Assembly (NCBI GenBank): GCA_002104905.1
Contig: MCFE01000298.1
Span: forward strand, 1 to 64,000
Length of the DNA: 64,000 nt
Direction: 5' to 3'
Origin: Basidiobolus meristosporus CBS 931.73
Taxonomy: Eukaryota; Basidiobolomycota; Basidiobolomycetes; Basidiobolales; Basidiobolaceae
The notes under the pieces are model-generated. The model saw nothing but the letters and a program-made list of their open reading frames with translations, ran no database searches and was not told where the DNA came from. Positions 1 to 9,584 of the stretch are shown here, piece by piece. The stretch's first letter is position 1, and the number at the start of each line of letters is the position of its first letter. Both the position numbers and the translations under genes were made by a program.

Positions 1-325
1 AAGGCCGGACCTATGGAAAACTCATCTCTACACAAACCACATGAAGTCTGAGGGGGACTTGAGCCACTCCAGGATGTCTCTGAGCAGGCATCAGTGAATC
101 TTAATGGCTACCACCTCGTGGGAGTCGAGTAAACAAACATGCTCTGCAATACAATGGGGTAGGCGTCTATTATCCAACATAAAGTAAGTTCTAAACTTTT
201 CAGTGAATTAGAGATGATATCGATCTACCACTGAAGAGTGGCTGCTAAGAATTAGGTTTCATCGAGTTCACTAGTTTTACTTGACGATCAATGAGAACGA
301 TTTATCAGACATGGAGGATTAGGGC
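1..325. other. 3' flank of the first gene, nothing recognised
   Basis: This stretch precedes the stop codon of the minus-strand secreted-protein gene and should hold its 3' UTR. I see no clear AATAAA on the minus strand, no open frame and no RNA gene. Confidence 0.4.
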
Positions 326-1114
326 TCATGCACTGTTGCGATCAGGGTGGGTGTAGCCACAATGTTCCTCGAAAGCCTTGTATAGTTCCTTGGGCTTCAC
401 CAATGACCGGTAGTATACAACAGGCTCGTGTTGACGCTCCAACTTCATCATTGCCTGATAGAAATCTTGTGCACAAGGAACACACAGGTTCTCCTTCAGT
501 TGGGCGTCTGCCTCACGACTCCCGTATTTGTAGTTCATCCAATGAACGTTCCCATTGATCACAAGGTCTAAGCAGTGGGACTGTGCCTCCCCAAAAAGCA
601 CCTTCTTGCAAGCCACTGCAGCGGTGTTTTTATGAGACCACGAATGAAATACCGTGTCTGCTAGATTTGAAGTGTTTTCTGGGGAGTGACAATGGTCTGA
701 AATGTACTTACTGGCCTCAACCGTAGTCTCGAAGCAATTCTCGGAGCACACAGTATCCAAGGTACTGAAGAACAGTGCTGTGTATTGGTAGCATTCTTGG
801 AGCTTCGGGTACAGTGTCTCGACTTTCTCGATCGCATTTTGGCACTTTTCCGACTTGTCGTTGACGAACCCAACAAATCCCTTGCCATTTTTTGTGGTGG
901 CAGGCGGGCCGCTGGCCATGATTTTCTCAAACTCAGTGAGTGGTCGTGCGTTAGTGCTCTCCTGACTCTCGCTCTGTTGCTGGCTCTCCCCAGAATCAGG
1001 GCCATTAACTTCCGGAGTCCCACCCGAATGCGTTCCAGAACCCTTGTCTTCTGCTATGGCTGCTTGTGTAAGTACCGCGAGAGCAAGGTAGAGGAGCAGA
1101 CTGGGTGACTTCAT
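326..1114 (-). CDS. Secreted cysteine-rich protein of unknown function
   Basis: This is a single-exon frame of 262 residues. The N-terminus (residues 1 to about 21) is a classical signal peptide: a Lys at position 3, then a Leu/Ala-rich core ending in AIA. A Ser/Gly/Gln/Glu-rich low-complexity linker follows (about residues 23-60), then a domain with ten cysteines, an even number compatible with five disulfides in the secretory pathway. No transmembrane helix or GPI signal is visible at the C-terminus, so the product is probably released or wall-bound. I do not recognise a named family. Small secreted proteins with spaced Cys and helical segments of this kind occur in many fungi, including early-diverging ones. 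The start is the only ATG giving the signal peptide, and a TATA-like site lies about 60 bp upstream. Coding status is well supported by frame length, signal peptide and cysteine pattern; function is unknown. Confidence 0.75.
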   Translation of the reverse strand: MKSPSLLLYLALAVLTQAAIAEDKGSGTHSGGTPEVNGPDSGESQQQSESQESTNARPLTEFEKIMASGPPATTKNGKGFVGFVNDKSEKCQNAIEKVETLYPKLQECYQYTALFFSTLDTVCSENCFETTVEASKYISDHCHSPENTSNLADTVFHSWSHKNTAAVACKKVLFGEAQSHCLDLVINGNVHWMNYKYGSREADAQLKENLCVPCAQDFYQAMMKLERQHEPVVYYRSLVKPKELYKAFEEHCGYTHPDRNSA

Positions 1115-1837
1115 TGAAAAGGAGGACTAATCGTGCTAGGCCGACAACCAAAGGCCACGTACACATGACCACGCTTTTATGAGGAACGGAGTGCAGTGGT
1201 TTCTGAAACCCAGGCGTCAGACAAAACGCTCCGTCTTGTCATCTAAACAATTCTGTTACTCCAGATCGGTCACAACCACCGGCACGAGTACGAATCCCTG
1301 CGCCTTCTAGGCAAGCAACTTGCATGGCTGTGAAACCTCGAACAAAGAGACCAAACCTGTTCGGGAGGGGGCTCTCGTTGGACCTAGGGCCCAACCGTAC
1401 ACTACCTTATAAAGAATCAGATCTGATTACCTTCTTGTAAAGCGCTGGATGGATCTGTGTCACGGAGAAAACACCCGTCAAGCCCATATCCAGAAAATCA
1501 TGGAGCACCGTCACTCGCTGCGATTGGTCACTCGCTGGGCTCGCCGACGACCTGCTTGGGCAGCAATGTTTATAGGATCTGCACAAGGGATTTAGCTGGC
1601 TTTTCATTGATGGAAGGCCCATTTACAGCATCGGATCTTCAATTGTGATTGACGCATCGCATGCAGTGGTGATTCAGCGGACTTCTTTTTGGAAACTGGT
1701 TGGTTGGCTTCTACAATGAACTTCTCTTGTTTTGTACACAATTTCGCCTCATTTCGCCGTATTGTACTGTGCTGGAGTAGATCAGGCTGGATTGGCCATT
1801 CAATGGCGGAAGCATATGGCGTTAATATCTGAGGAGG
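1115..1837. other. Divergent intergenic region between the two secreted-protein genes
   Basis: About 720 bp separate the divergently transcribed Cys-rich genes. Only short frames are present, none with a signal peptide or family motif. The region presumably carries both promoters. A TATA-like site is visible near each end. Confidence 0.4.
1174..1181 (-). promoter_or_regulatory. TATA-like element of the secreted Cys-rich gene
   Basis: The minus strand reads CATAAAAG about 60 bp upstream of the ATG at 1114. Position and sequence fit a core promoter element. This is inference only. Confidence 0.3.
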
Positions 1838-1838
1838 C

Positions 1839-1846
1839 CATAAATA
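1839..1846 (+). promoter_or_regulatory. TATA-like element of the GPI-anchored Cys-rich gene
   Basis: CATAAATA lies about 52 bp upstream of the ATG at 1898, a plausible TATA position for a compact fungal promoter. Confidence 0.4.
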
Positions 1847-1897
1847 CGGCGTGGCCGCGGGCTTCTCCAGACTGTCCACCTCTCACCACCGCATCCG

Positions 1898-2543
1898 ATG
1901 AAGCTTTTGGCAATCACTTCCCTGGCCGTTGCCCTCACCATTACCCTATCGGAGGCCGGTAAGTTGGAACAGGAGCGCACTGCACGCTATGGTCGTTTGC
2001 TAACATCTCTCCCTACCAGCCGATTGGTCCATCTTGGATCTTCCTGAAGCCTCTCGCGTTGATATCTGCAACCGCCAGACTGCCTACTGTTCTAACAACT
2101 GTGGCGGTCCTAACGAAGCGCCCAAGAACTTCTGTAATACCAAGACCATGGGCTGGGGTTGCGGTTGTAAAACCAAGACTCCGGATTTCAAGCCCTACCT
2201 TTGGCCGATCGTCCTTGAGGAATGCCAAGGCAAAGCCGCCGATTGCAATAAGAAGTGCCCCAACGATAACAACGCCAACCAGTGCTACGCCGCTTGCTCA
2301 ACCAAGTTCCAGTGCGGCACCCCAAACAGCCCCCCTTCGTACCTGGAGGTGAGTGATCAGAATGCCACGCCATTGTACACCGCATCAGCAACCCCGACCG
2401 CCACCGGAACCAACCCTACCAATGGGGCTGGTTCGACTGGCGCTGGCAACCCCTCCACCAAGCCTAATGCCGCCTCCCTCCCTTCGGTCCAAACCGGATC
2501 AGCTGTTCTTGCTTTAGCTGCTGCACTGTATGCTATTCTCTAG
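1898..2543 (+). CDS. GPI-anchored cysteine-rich protein (DUF7707-like)
   Basis: There are two exons, 1898-1958 and 2020-2543. The 61-bp intron begins GTAAGT, has a CTAAC branch site at about 2000-2005 and ends CCAG; splicing keeps frame and gives 194 residues. Exon 1 encodes almost the whole signal peptide (MKLLAITSLAVALTITLSEA). The mature part has about thirteen Cys in a pattern with Cys pairs and a GCGC block, resembling the fungal extracellular domain listed as DUF7707. A Ser/Thr/Pro/Gly-rich stalk follows, then a C-terminal hydrophobic stretch ending LAAALYAIL, typical of a GPI-attachment signal. The protein is therefore expected on the outer plasma membrane or wall. The intron sits right after the signal peptide. 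A poly(A) signal lies about 66 bp after the stop. The family name is from pattern recognition; architecture is certain, function unknown. Confidence 0.85.
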
Positions 2544-2608
2544 AAAGAGATACATCATCGATCCGACCCTACCCGCCCTTAATCCCACACCGCCTTGAAA
2601 CGCAATTC

Positions 2609-2614
2609 AATAAA
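2609..2614 (+). promoter_or_regulatory. Poly(A) signal AATAAA
   Basis: An AATAAA hexamer lies 66 bp downstream of the TAG stop of the GPI-anchored protein gene. Confidence 0.5.
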
Positions 2615-2619
2615 ATACC

Positions 2620-4440
2620 CTTAATTACTCGATTTGAATGAACCAACGAATATCCAATTGGATTCCCTGGAAGTGCCCGCCTATACTTGCTCCTATGGAC
2701 CAATGCTTTCGCTAGATGCCAATCACGATTCTTTGGCTACGGTTGGGCCAAGCTGAAAGCCGTCATACCTGGTCAGCCAATCAATGTAACAACAGTGTGT
2801 TCAGTAAACCCTTACTGAACGCAGCCAACACTGCAAAGGTGAATGCCATTTTTCGTATGAAATCCAGACTCTCATCCTGTGGCAGCACCGGATGTCTCCC
2901 AGGAGATGTGTGCCAATCCACTTGGGATTTTGCTCTGAATCCTGGGGCTTACGACCTGTTGGATCAACCGATTCTCATTGTTTTGGTAGAAACCAATACA
3001 TATGGCAGCAATGATGGGCTCCAAAACTGTACGGCCATTCCTGCCTGGGTGGCCTGATGCTTACCTTGGGCCAAAACAGTGCTGTAGAGATGTAGAGGAT
3101 TTCCAAAATTAGCGAAAAGCTCCTGTGTCACGGGTGAGAGCTACTTCTTCGTGGTCCATATTTGGCTTGAGGGGAAGTGGTAAACTGAGGCTCGGGTCCA
3201 GTGAGACTGAATACGGCTTTGCTCCTTGCTGTTGCCCAACTACGCCAGCCTTTGGGTCCCAACATGGCCTCGGGTGTGGAAGAGCCCGTAGGATAGCGAG
3301 ATGCTGAGGTAGCTGCACTCACGGTGGTGGTACTTACTCGCCACAATCTCCATCACAGCTCCCACTGCCAGGTCCACCTAAACAATATCCCAGGAGAGCC
3401 TACATGCGCATGATACGAGCAGCTATTATGTCCAAATGATCATTCGCCCGATAAAGCGACCACGTCCACATCTTGAACACCCGATTCACCAGGCCCCTCG
3501 AGCTTGCCGATGAACCCACCGTTCTGAACATATCTTTGTGTATTCATCAGCAGCCTCACAGAAATTCCATGATTCACAGGTCACATGCTCAGCCCCTATC
3601 AAGCCATAACTATAACACGTCATGAAAATCGCAAGAATAGTGTGCAAGGGTCACGCGTAGATATACCATTGAAAACTTGATAAATAGATCCGGATCTGTG
3701 GAATCATCTGCTCATGCAAATCCAGCTGGATCATCCTGATCCTGAATCAACCGAGAATACGGCCTGCCATGGATGCAAGCTACACACAGGCTAGATGATA
3801 GGCATATATGTTTAGATGGGAGTTAATTATTACCAGCGGCGCTATCTCCACCGCACTACTCTGCAAATGCGGAGCTTTTCCAGCTAGTCCCTCAGACACC
3901 TTGGATGCCAGACATATGCCGTACATGCAGTCATCCCTCGGCCCAAGTAACCGTGTGATTAACACACTGCAAACCGGGTTTGCCAAGACCCTACCACTAA
4001 GCTAATGGCGCTCAATGAAGCCTCCAAACCCTAACTCTACATCGATTCTGTGGATTTCTGCGACACAATGATGGTTGCGGATTTGCTAGATCCTGATGAT
4101 CGATTTGACAACCAACCGCCGCAGCCAGCGATTCCTATTCTACAAACAGTTTGGCCATTCTTGTTTGGGGGAGCAATAGGGTTGGAAGGGAATGATCTGA
4201 CTGCAATGATGAAACCAGATCACTAAGCGGGTTCATCTCTGCATTGATCTCGTACTCGCACAATGCTCATTGCGATGAAGCTAGATCCGTGCTGTTTCAT
4301 GCGTACGATCCGATAGTGTGAGGATTCGTTCATTTGTAAGGGTGTGGTCTTCGCGTATCCCATCCGTCGACCAGTTACGAGAAATCGTATGGAGTGGGTT
4401 GGTGAAGATCATTATGGTTATATTATAGATTAATAGCTGG
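2620..4440. other. Intergenic region, no gene recognised
   Basis: About 1.8 kb of mixed composition. The longest frame (2716-3057, 113 codons) has several Cys but no signal peptide, splice context or family motif, so I do not call it a gene. A tRNA A-box-like string occurs on the minus strand near 4,000, but no matching B box or acceptor stem was found. Confidence 0.35.
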
Positions 4441-4703
4441 GCCCCATTGTGTTGGATTCAGGCGGCAGTGAGAAACCAAAGTTATCCGGATCCTGGTGCA
4501 ACGTTGGACACACTTCGCTAGATGTTGCAGGCTGTTTTGACCAAAATTCCCTTGCTTTCACCCCTGTCTTGGAGGGCGTTTTTCGGTCTACGGATGAGTT
4601 ACGTTTTTCTTATCCTGGTCTTACTCCTGGTAAACAGACTGCAGTAGCTCAGTTATTTGAGGGCTTCCGTCTCTACTTACTCTCCAGTCGCTCCCTCTCT
4701 CTT

Positions 4704-5795
4704 ATGTTCTCCATCAAAAACATCATCCATTCAGATACATCCGCAGTTCCCAACCACACAGCCCCCAAATTTCCCTTGGATACCGATTCTATCAGTATCA
4801 ACCACAGTCCCTTAGACAGAGCCACTTTGCTGGATAGAACCCTCACTGCCAAGGTAAATGTCGCCACCACCCCACCACCCCACCACCACCACCAGTTGGC
4901 CTTGACAACCTGCCTTCCCTCGGTACCCACTCTTCTTTTGCAAACGCTGACCAAACCTTCCTTTTCCTTCCGCGCGCAGTACCTTGGAGTGCTGAAAACC
5001 CGCCTTTCCTTTGCCAGATACAAAGTCGAAAACGAATGGGAGGACAAATCTTTCACCGAGATCCTTCGAATCCGTAAGCGAGGGTCCCCGTCGAAAGCGG
5101 AAACGAACCGTCCACCAAGGGAACCACTTACCACCTACCTATCCCCTCGGACCCCGGTCGACTTTGGTCGGAAGCGGGACTTCGTCGAAGGCCCGAATTC
5201 TCCCCGCGCATCCCCGTCGGTGAAAACTCTCGGCCCCGGCGGGTTTGGCGGCGGTCAGGTCGTATATGGTCTACCTGACTCTGACCCTGACCCTGGTTGC
5301 CATCCCGCCAAGCGGCATTGTAGGGGTCTGTTGACCCCGCTGTCGGACCAACCCCGACCGGTACGACCGAAGGATACCTTCGCTGGGCACTTCCCTTCCG
5401 ACCCCAACCATCTCATGGGCTCCACAATATCTGGCCGGATGGTTCCTAGGGAAGTCGCATTTTTCCAGGATTCTTACAAGCCGGTTTCCTTCGCAACCTC
5501 ACCCTCACCCTCACCCTCGCCCTGGCCCATCCCCCAACCTATTCCTAATCCCATCCCAGGTTCCCATTCCTTCTCCCCAGCCTTGGACACCGCAGAAATC
5601 GTCGCCTGTAGCCCTCATTCCTCTGCCCCAGGGACACCCCGTTTGCTACCGTTAGAGCATTCCTCCATAGAACAAGTGTCCACTGGTTCCAAGCCTCGCG
5701 CGCGTGACCTCGGGGGGCAAGGTGTCTACGCCATATCCATCGAAAACGACTCGTGCGAATTTGTGTCGGTGAACGCATACACCGCCACTCTATGA
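4704..5795 (+). CDS. Whi5/Nrm1-like (GTB-motif) transcriptional repressor candidate
   Basis: The model has exons 4704-4853 and 4980-5795 and encodes 321 residues. The intervening 126 bp starts GTAAATG, has a CTGAC branch site and a pyrimidine-rich tract, and ends GCAG. It is a multiple of three, so the reading frame also runs straight through it, where it translates to low-complexity His/Pro/Leu sequence. After splicing, residues about 51-75 read L-K-T-R-L-S-F-A-R-Y-K-V-E followed by W and FTEIL. This resembles the GTB motif of Whi5/Nrm1 proteins (pattern L-x-x-R-L-x-x-A-x-x-K-V), which bind G1/S transcription factors. The rest is disordered and Pro/Ser-rich, with many minimal CDK sites (SPSK, LSPRTP, NSPRASPS, LTPL, APGTPR), as expected for a CDK-regulated repressor. 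An upstream in-frame ATG at 4449 would add 85 residues of poor quality, so I prefer the start at 4704. Identity is inferred from one short motif. Confidence 0.55.
   Translation: MFSIKNIIHSDTSAVPNHTAPKFPLDTDSISINHSPLDRATLLDRTLTAKVNVATTPPPHHHHQLALTTCLPSVPTLLLQTLTKPSFSFRAQYLGVLKTRLSFARYKVENEWEDKSFTEILRIRKRGSPSKAETNRPPREPLTTYLSPRTPVDFGRKRDFVEGPNSPRASPSVKTLGPGGFGGGQVVYGLPDSDPDPGCHPAKRHCRGLLTPLSDQPRPVRPKDTFAGHFPSDPNHLMGSTISGRMVPREVAFFQDSYKPVSFATSPSPSPSPWPIPQPIPNPIPGSHSFSPALDTAEIVACSPHSSAPGTPRLLPLEHSSIEQVSTGSKPRARDLGGQGVYAISIENDSCEFVSVNAYTATL
4854..4979 (+). other. Frame-preserving 126-bp intron in the Whi5-like gene
   Basis: The GT...AG borders, CTGAC branch site and CT-rich 3' tract are canonical. 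Length is 42 codons with no stop in the host frame, so retention would insert a His/Pro/Leu-rich segment just before the GTB-like motif. Splicing cannot be proved from DNA. Confidence 0.55.
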
Positions 5796-8153
5796 GCATC
5801 CATAGTCCTCACCCACCCTCCCATATCCGCCCAAAACCCCAGTCTTCTCCCACACCCGCCCACATAGCATGATCATCCCCTCCAACCGCGCCTCCCCAAA
5901 CACTTCACTCCTCGGTAGGCAGCGGAGTGCCGTCCACCTTGACCTCTCTGTATCACCCTTCCCCTCTCCTCCTCCTCCCCACCTCAGGTCACCGATAGAA
6001 CCGAGTCAACATCTCTTGATAATCAAGTAAATTCTTACCTGAAAACTGACATGTACAGGTTGATATATATATATATGACGGGGATGCCTGGTCGTTAACC
6101 TCGGTCCCAGTCCAGGGCCCGGCTCCAGTCGACCTGCCGCACATCTCTCGAGCGCCACATCCGTCCCCGGCTCCTCAACAGCTCCGGCCAGGACAACGCT
6201 ATCCTAGGGACAAATCCCTTATTCACAATGGACAACGGTGAACGGTCGGATCAACACGTCTGAAATCGCCTCGATCTAGGTGCTCTTAAAGGGTCGGGAA
6301 TGGGGGCGGCGAACCATCGTTCGGTAGCTCTTTTCCATGGCCGGCATTAGGGCCGATGTGGTTGGAGGTAAGGGGAACGGCTCCGCAAGGGATGTACGAA
6401 TGACCGGGGAGGGATTCTGTGCAGTGGGGGAAGGGGAGGAGGAGGAGGAGGAGGAGAACGAGAAGTGAGGTGGAGGGAAGAGATTGGCGAAGGGAGGTGT
6501 GAGTCAACCGCGCCCACTCCCTAACCGTTTTACCGGTTCATGCCTGATGATTTCCAGTCAACCGGCTGGCCGGCGACCGGATCTGGTAGATTTGGACATT
6601 TGGACATGGTGGGAATCCGCTTCTTCTCCCCATTGGCGGGGACCCGACCATCAACCTCGCCCTAGCCAATGGTCTTGGGCGGTTGGTTGGTGTTCCCCTA
6701 TTGGGAAGTATGGGCGAACGATTCCCCTCCCTACTCGAGGTGGATCGCGATACCATGGCAGATCCGTGGTTGTTATGGTTACATGGGATGATTAGTGCTG
6801 GTTGGTGGGGGAGGTGGTGGTCAGCATTTGGGGGAGGGCCACGGCTGAGCTGGCAGAGAGAGAAAAAGTGCGGATGGGTGAGTGAGTGAAAGTGGGTATT
6901 CTGCAGGCTGGATACCCATAGCCTGTGGCAGGCCAGGCCGACACTGGGGAATCCCTGGGATTCCAGCGGATCCCATACCGACGAATACCCGGCCTACTCC
7001 CCTTCCCACATCAGGAATGCAGTGATCGAAGGGTCGACCTCACGGTTACTCTGGGCCCCTCCCAGCCCACCCGTACAAATGCTTGGTCAGCCGAGGTCAC
7101 CGCCCCCTCCTTTAGAGGGTCACCCACCCCCTTTGCCTTTCCAGAAAGGTCGAGATTCATTGTGTGTTACTGATGGATCCCATCCCATTCATTCCAAGTT
7201 GGGAGATGGTTCTACCCTACCTAAGTCCCGGTGATATCATCGCACTTGGTGAGCTGGAGGCCGTTCCTTCCATCAGGATTCTACCCAGTCCCGTGCAATC
7301 CGGGAGGTAGGTGTTTTCATGGACGGGGATCCGGAGAGGGAGCCGGTTAAGATGATCCCATACCATTCGGGCGGTAGGATTCCTCTCGAATCGAACATCC
7401 ATGTTTCGTGGAGAGTCTAGCTGACCTTCCGTTTCCGTTTCCGCCTCCGCCTTCTCTTCGCTTCCCATACCCTCCCTTCCATTTCCTTCCTGTACCACCT
7501 CACCAGTGTCACCGTAAGGCTACTCAGGTGGCTTGATGGTGTCCGCTCGTCCGCTCTTCCACAAATCCTACTCACCCATATGATAGCTCGAGTCCCCACG
7601 TGGAGGTGCTTGACCTGGACGATTCCGCCCCCCCATCACCTCAGTTGTCTAGGCGGTGTACCTCACCAATAGATTGTCCGGATTAGGTAATCTGCAAGTA
7701 GCTCTCGTCCCATTCGTCCATTCGAGTGAGATCCTTTGCTCATCGAAGTCAAGCCAGGTCTTCTCGACGGAGAGACCGGTGTGGATCGGTCTCCTTGCTC
7801 TCACCCCTCTCCCCACTGCCTAGAACATGCGTATGTCCTGTTCGTTTGTTCGGTAGTGCCAAGGAGGATACCAACCTCGCCGCCATCTCCTACCTATCCT
7901 TTGATGTACCCGCTCTCTATCCCTTTCCTTTCCTCATAACATGACCTCGTTTTTGGTTGGCTTGACTATCTTCAAGGTGGCTTGGGTCAATAACCTCCAT
8001 TGGATGGTGTATCGGGAAGGTAGAAGCTAAGCCTGTGGATCCATGATGAAGGCTATCAGATGGGGAGGGGTCGCTGGTATACAGATGGCCCCTGGACCTC
8101 GAAGTTTGTCTGCCCTTACCGTCCATATCTAAAAGATACCTGACATCAGTAGT
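5796..8153. other. Long gene-poor stretch, nothing recognised
   Basis: About 2.4 kb of GC-balanced, purine/pyrimidine-tract-rich DNA. Only short frames occur; one minus-strand frame (6286-6507) looks like a signal peptide only because of a GGA repeat. An AT dinucleotide run lies at 6063-6076. The 3' UTR of the Whi5-like gene probably occupies the first few hundred bases. Confidence 0.35.
6063..6076. repeat. AT microsatellite
   Basis: A short uninterrupted run of alternating A and T in otherwise GC-balanced intergenic DNA. Confidence 0.7.
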
Positions 8154-8679
8154 CCCTATGAAAAGTATCGAACTCGGATTTCATATATATATATATCTGT
8201 CAGTATTTTTTGTCAGAATTTCTAGTGTATATATCTCTGGAGTCAACAAGCTGGCTGTTGCCATATTTTGCAAGAGGATTGCGCAGGCACAACACTTTCT
8301 AGGATGTAAGTCTATTTGTTGTCAAGAAGGCCTGAACCTCTGATGCTGAGAATTGAAACTCCAAGGCAAGTGCTGCTGCTGGTACTATGCTGGCATTGTG
8401 CTGGTCATTGGCACATGCTTTTTCATAGGCGCTGTAACAACTAAGAGATATCTGGTGGTATTTAGCAGTTGATAGGTGACTTCTTTTCATATAGGAATGC
8501 AAATGACAAGAAATGGATTCTTGGTGGTGAGGTTACCTCTTTACTCAAAGTGAATGCTACAACAGGGATCAGAAGCAAGGTTAAGCCCTTTCTAGATGAA
8601 GGTGCTTGACTCCAGCATCTCCTAGAACTCCCTGTTCCTGCTTGAGCCAGCAGTGCTAACCATCAGTAGCCTTAACTCA
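8154..8679. other. Left edge of the transposon nest, unidentified AT-rich DNA
   Basis: The stretch begins with CCCTATGAAAAG, followed shortly by an AT run at 8182-8196. A similar beginning occurs at 49,787. Near 8,424-8,433 an inverted match to CTATGAAAA is present, so a small terminal-inverted-repeat element is possible but unproven. Confidence 0.25.
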
Positions 8680-9150
8680 CCCTATGAGAAATAATTTGTT
8701 CCCACAGGTGGATCTGATCCAGATTAGCTATCAGGATCTCATAATGAGGCTGTCATAATGCCAGCAGCTTAGAATTCTTGACCCTTCTCAAAATATTATG
8801 GCAGGATTGTGGCAGTTTTTTGTGGTCTTTACTTCAAAATATAGTAATAAGTTTGCAAGTGTATTGACAGTTCTTTTGTGGGATTTGCATGGTATAGAAA
8901 TGGTCCTAGTATGGTCTACATTTCTTTGATCAGACCTAACTAGCAAATATGGGTAGTTGCCTTATGTAGTAAGAAAGTTGCCTGTAATTTGGTGGCTGTT
9001 ATGCAAATCTTGGCTGGCAGTATCACAGTGGTTTATCAGCCTATGGCTAGTCCTGGATAATGCTACCATACCAATTTACCACAAATATCTCATTTTTCCA
9101 CCTCCCCTTATGCTACACATAAGTTCCACTGAGGAATTACACCTCTTTAT

Positions 9151-9584
9151 TTGACTTGCTCCATTGGATTGTGCCAGGGCATGCAGTGCAGTCCACCATA
9201 GTGACAAACAATTGGGCTTGAAGTTGCAGCTACCTGTGGGCAAGATTGTTGCTGAACAATTTTGCACTATGTGACACAATCTCAAACATTATGGCACCAT
9301 CTTACACAATGAGGTTGGCAAAGATAATTGCACCAATCAGTAATCCTTATGCCACATGATCAATTGGATACCATAATCATGGTATGTAGTATCTACAATT
9401 TGCTTTTGTTTCTTTGATATATAAGAAATGAGTTTGTTACCCACAATAACTGCACTGATATTTCCAATTTTGATTGGTATTATTTGGACATGATGGAATC
9501 ACACTGGTTGATTGGTTGAAAGTTATCCTAATGTGCTCAGATCCTAATTGGCTCAAGAGCCAATGAATTAGCTACTTAATTTGC
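9151..9584. repeat. MITE-like insertion in the tail of E1
   Basis: Homology with the other Tnp2 tails stops after CTCTTTATTT and resumes at about 9,585. The inserted block begins GACTTGCTCCATTGGAT, closely matching the termini of the foldback element at 16,575. Its interior also aligns with the block starting at 27,539. The right end is not sharply defined. Confidence 0.45.

Noticed and set aside
785-1108. Open frames opposite the secreted protein gene
   Set aside because: They are shadows of the real gene, with composition that follows from its codons.
2716-3057. 113-codon plus-strand frame with several cysteines
   Set aside because: It has no signal peptide, splice context or similarity to the adjacent Cys-rich protein, and lies in an otherwise frame-poor region.
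3960-4012. Minus-strand string resembling a tRNA A box (TAGCTTAGTGG)
   Set aside because: No B box of the GGTTCGANNCC type and no complementary acceptor strand follow at tRNA distance.
6286-6507. Minus-strand frame that looks like a signal peptide with a poly-Leu core
   Set aside because: The Leu run comes from a GGA-repeat; the rest has no coding character.
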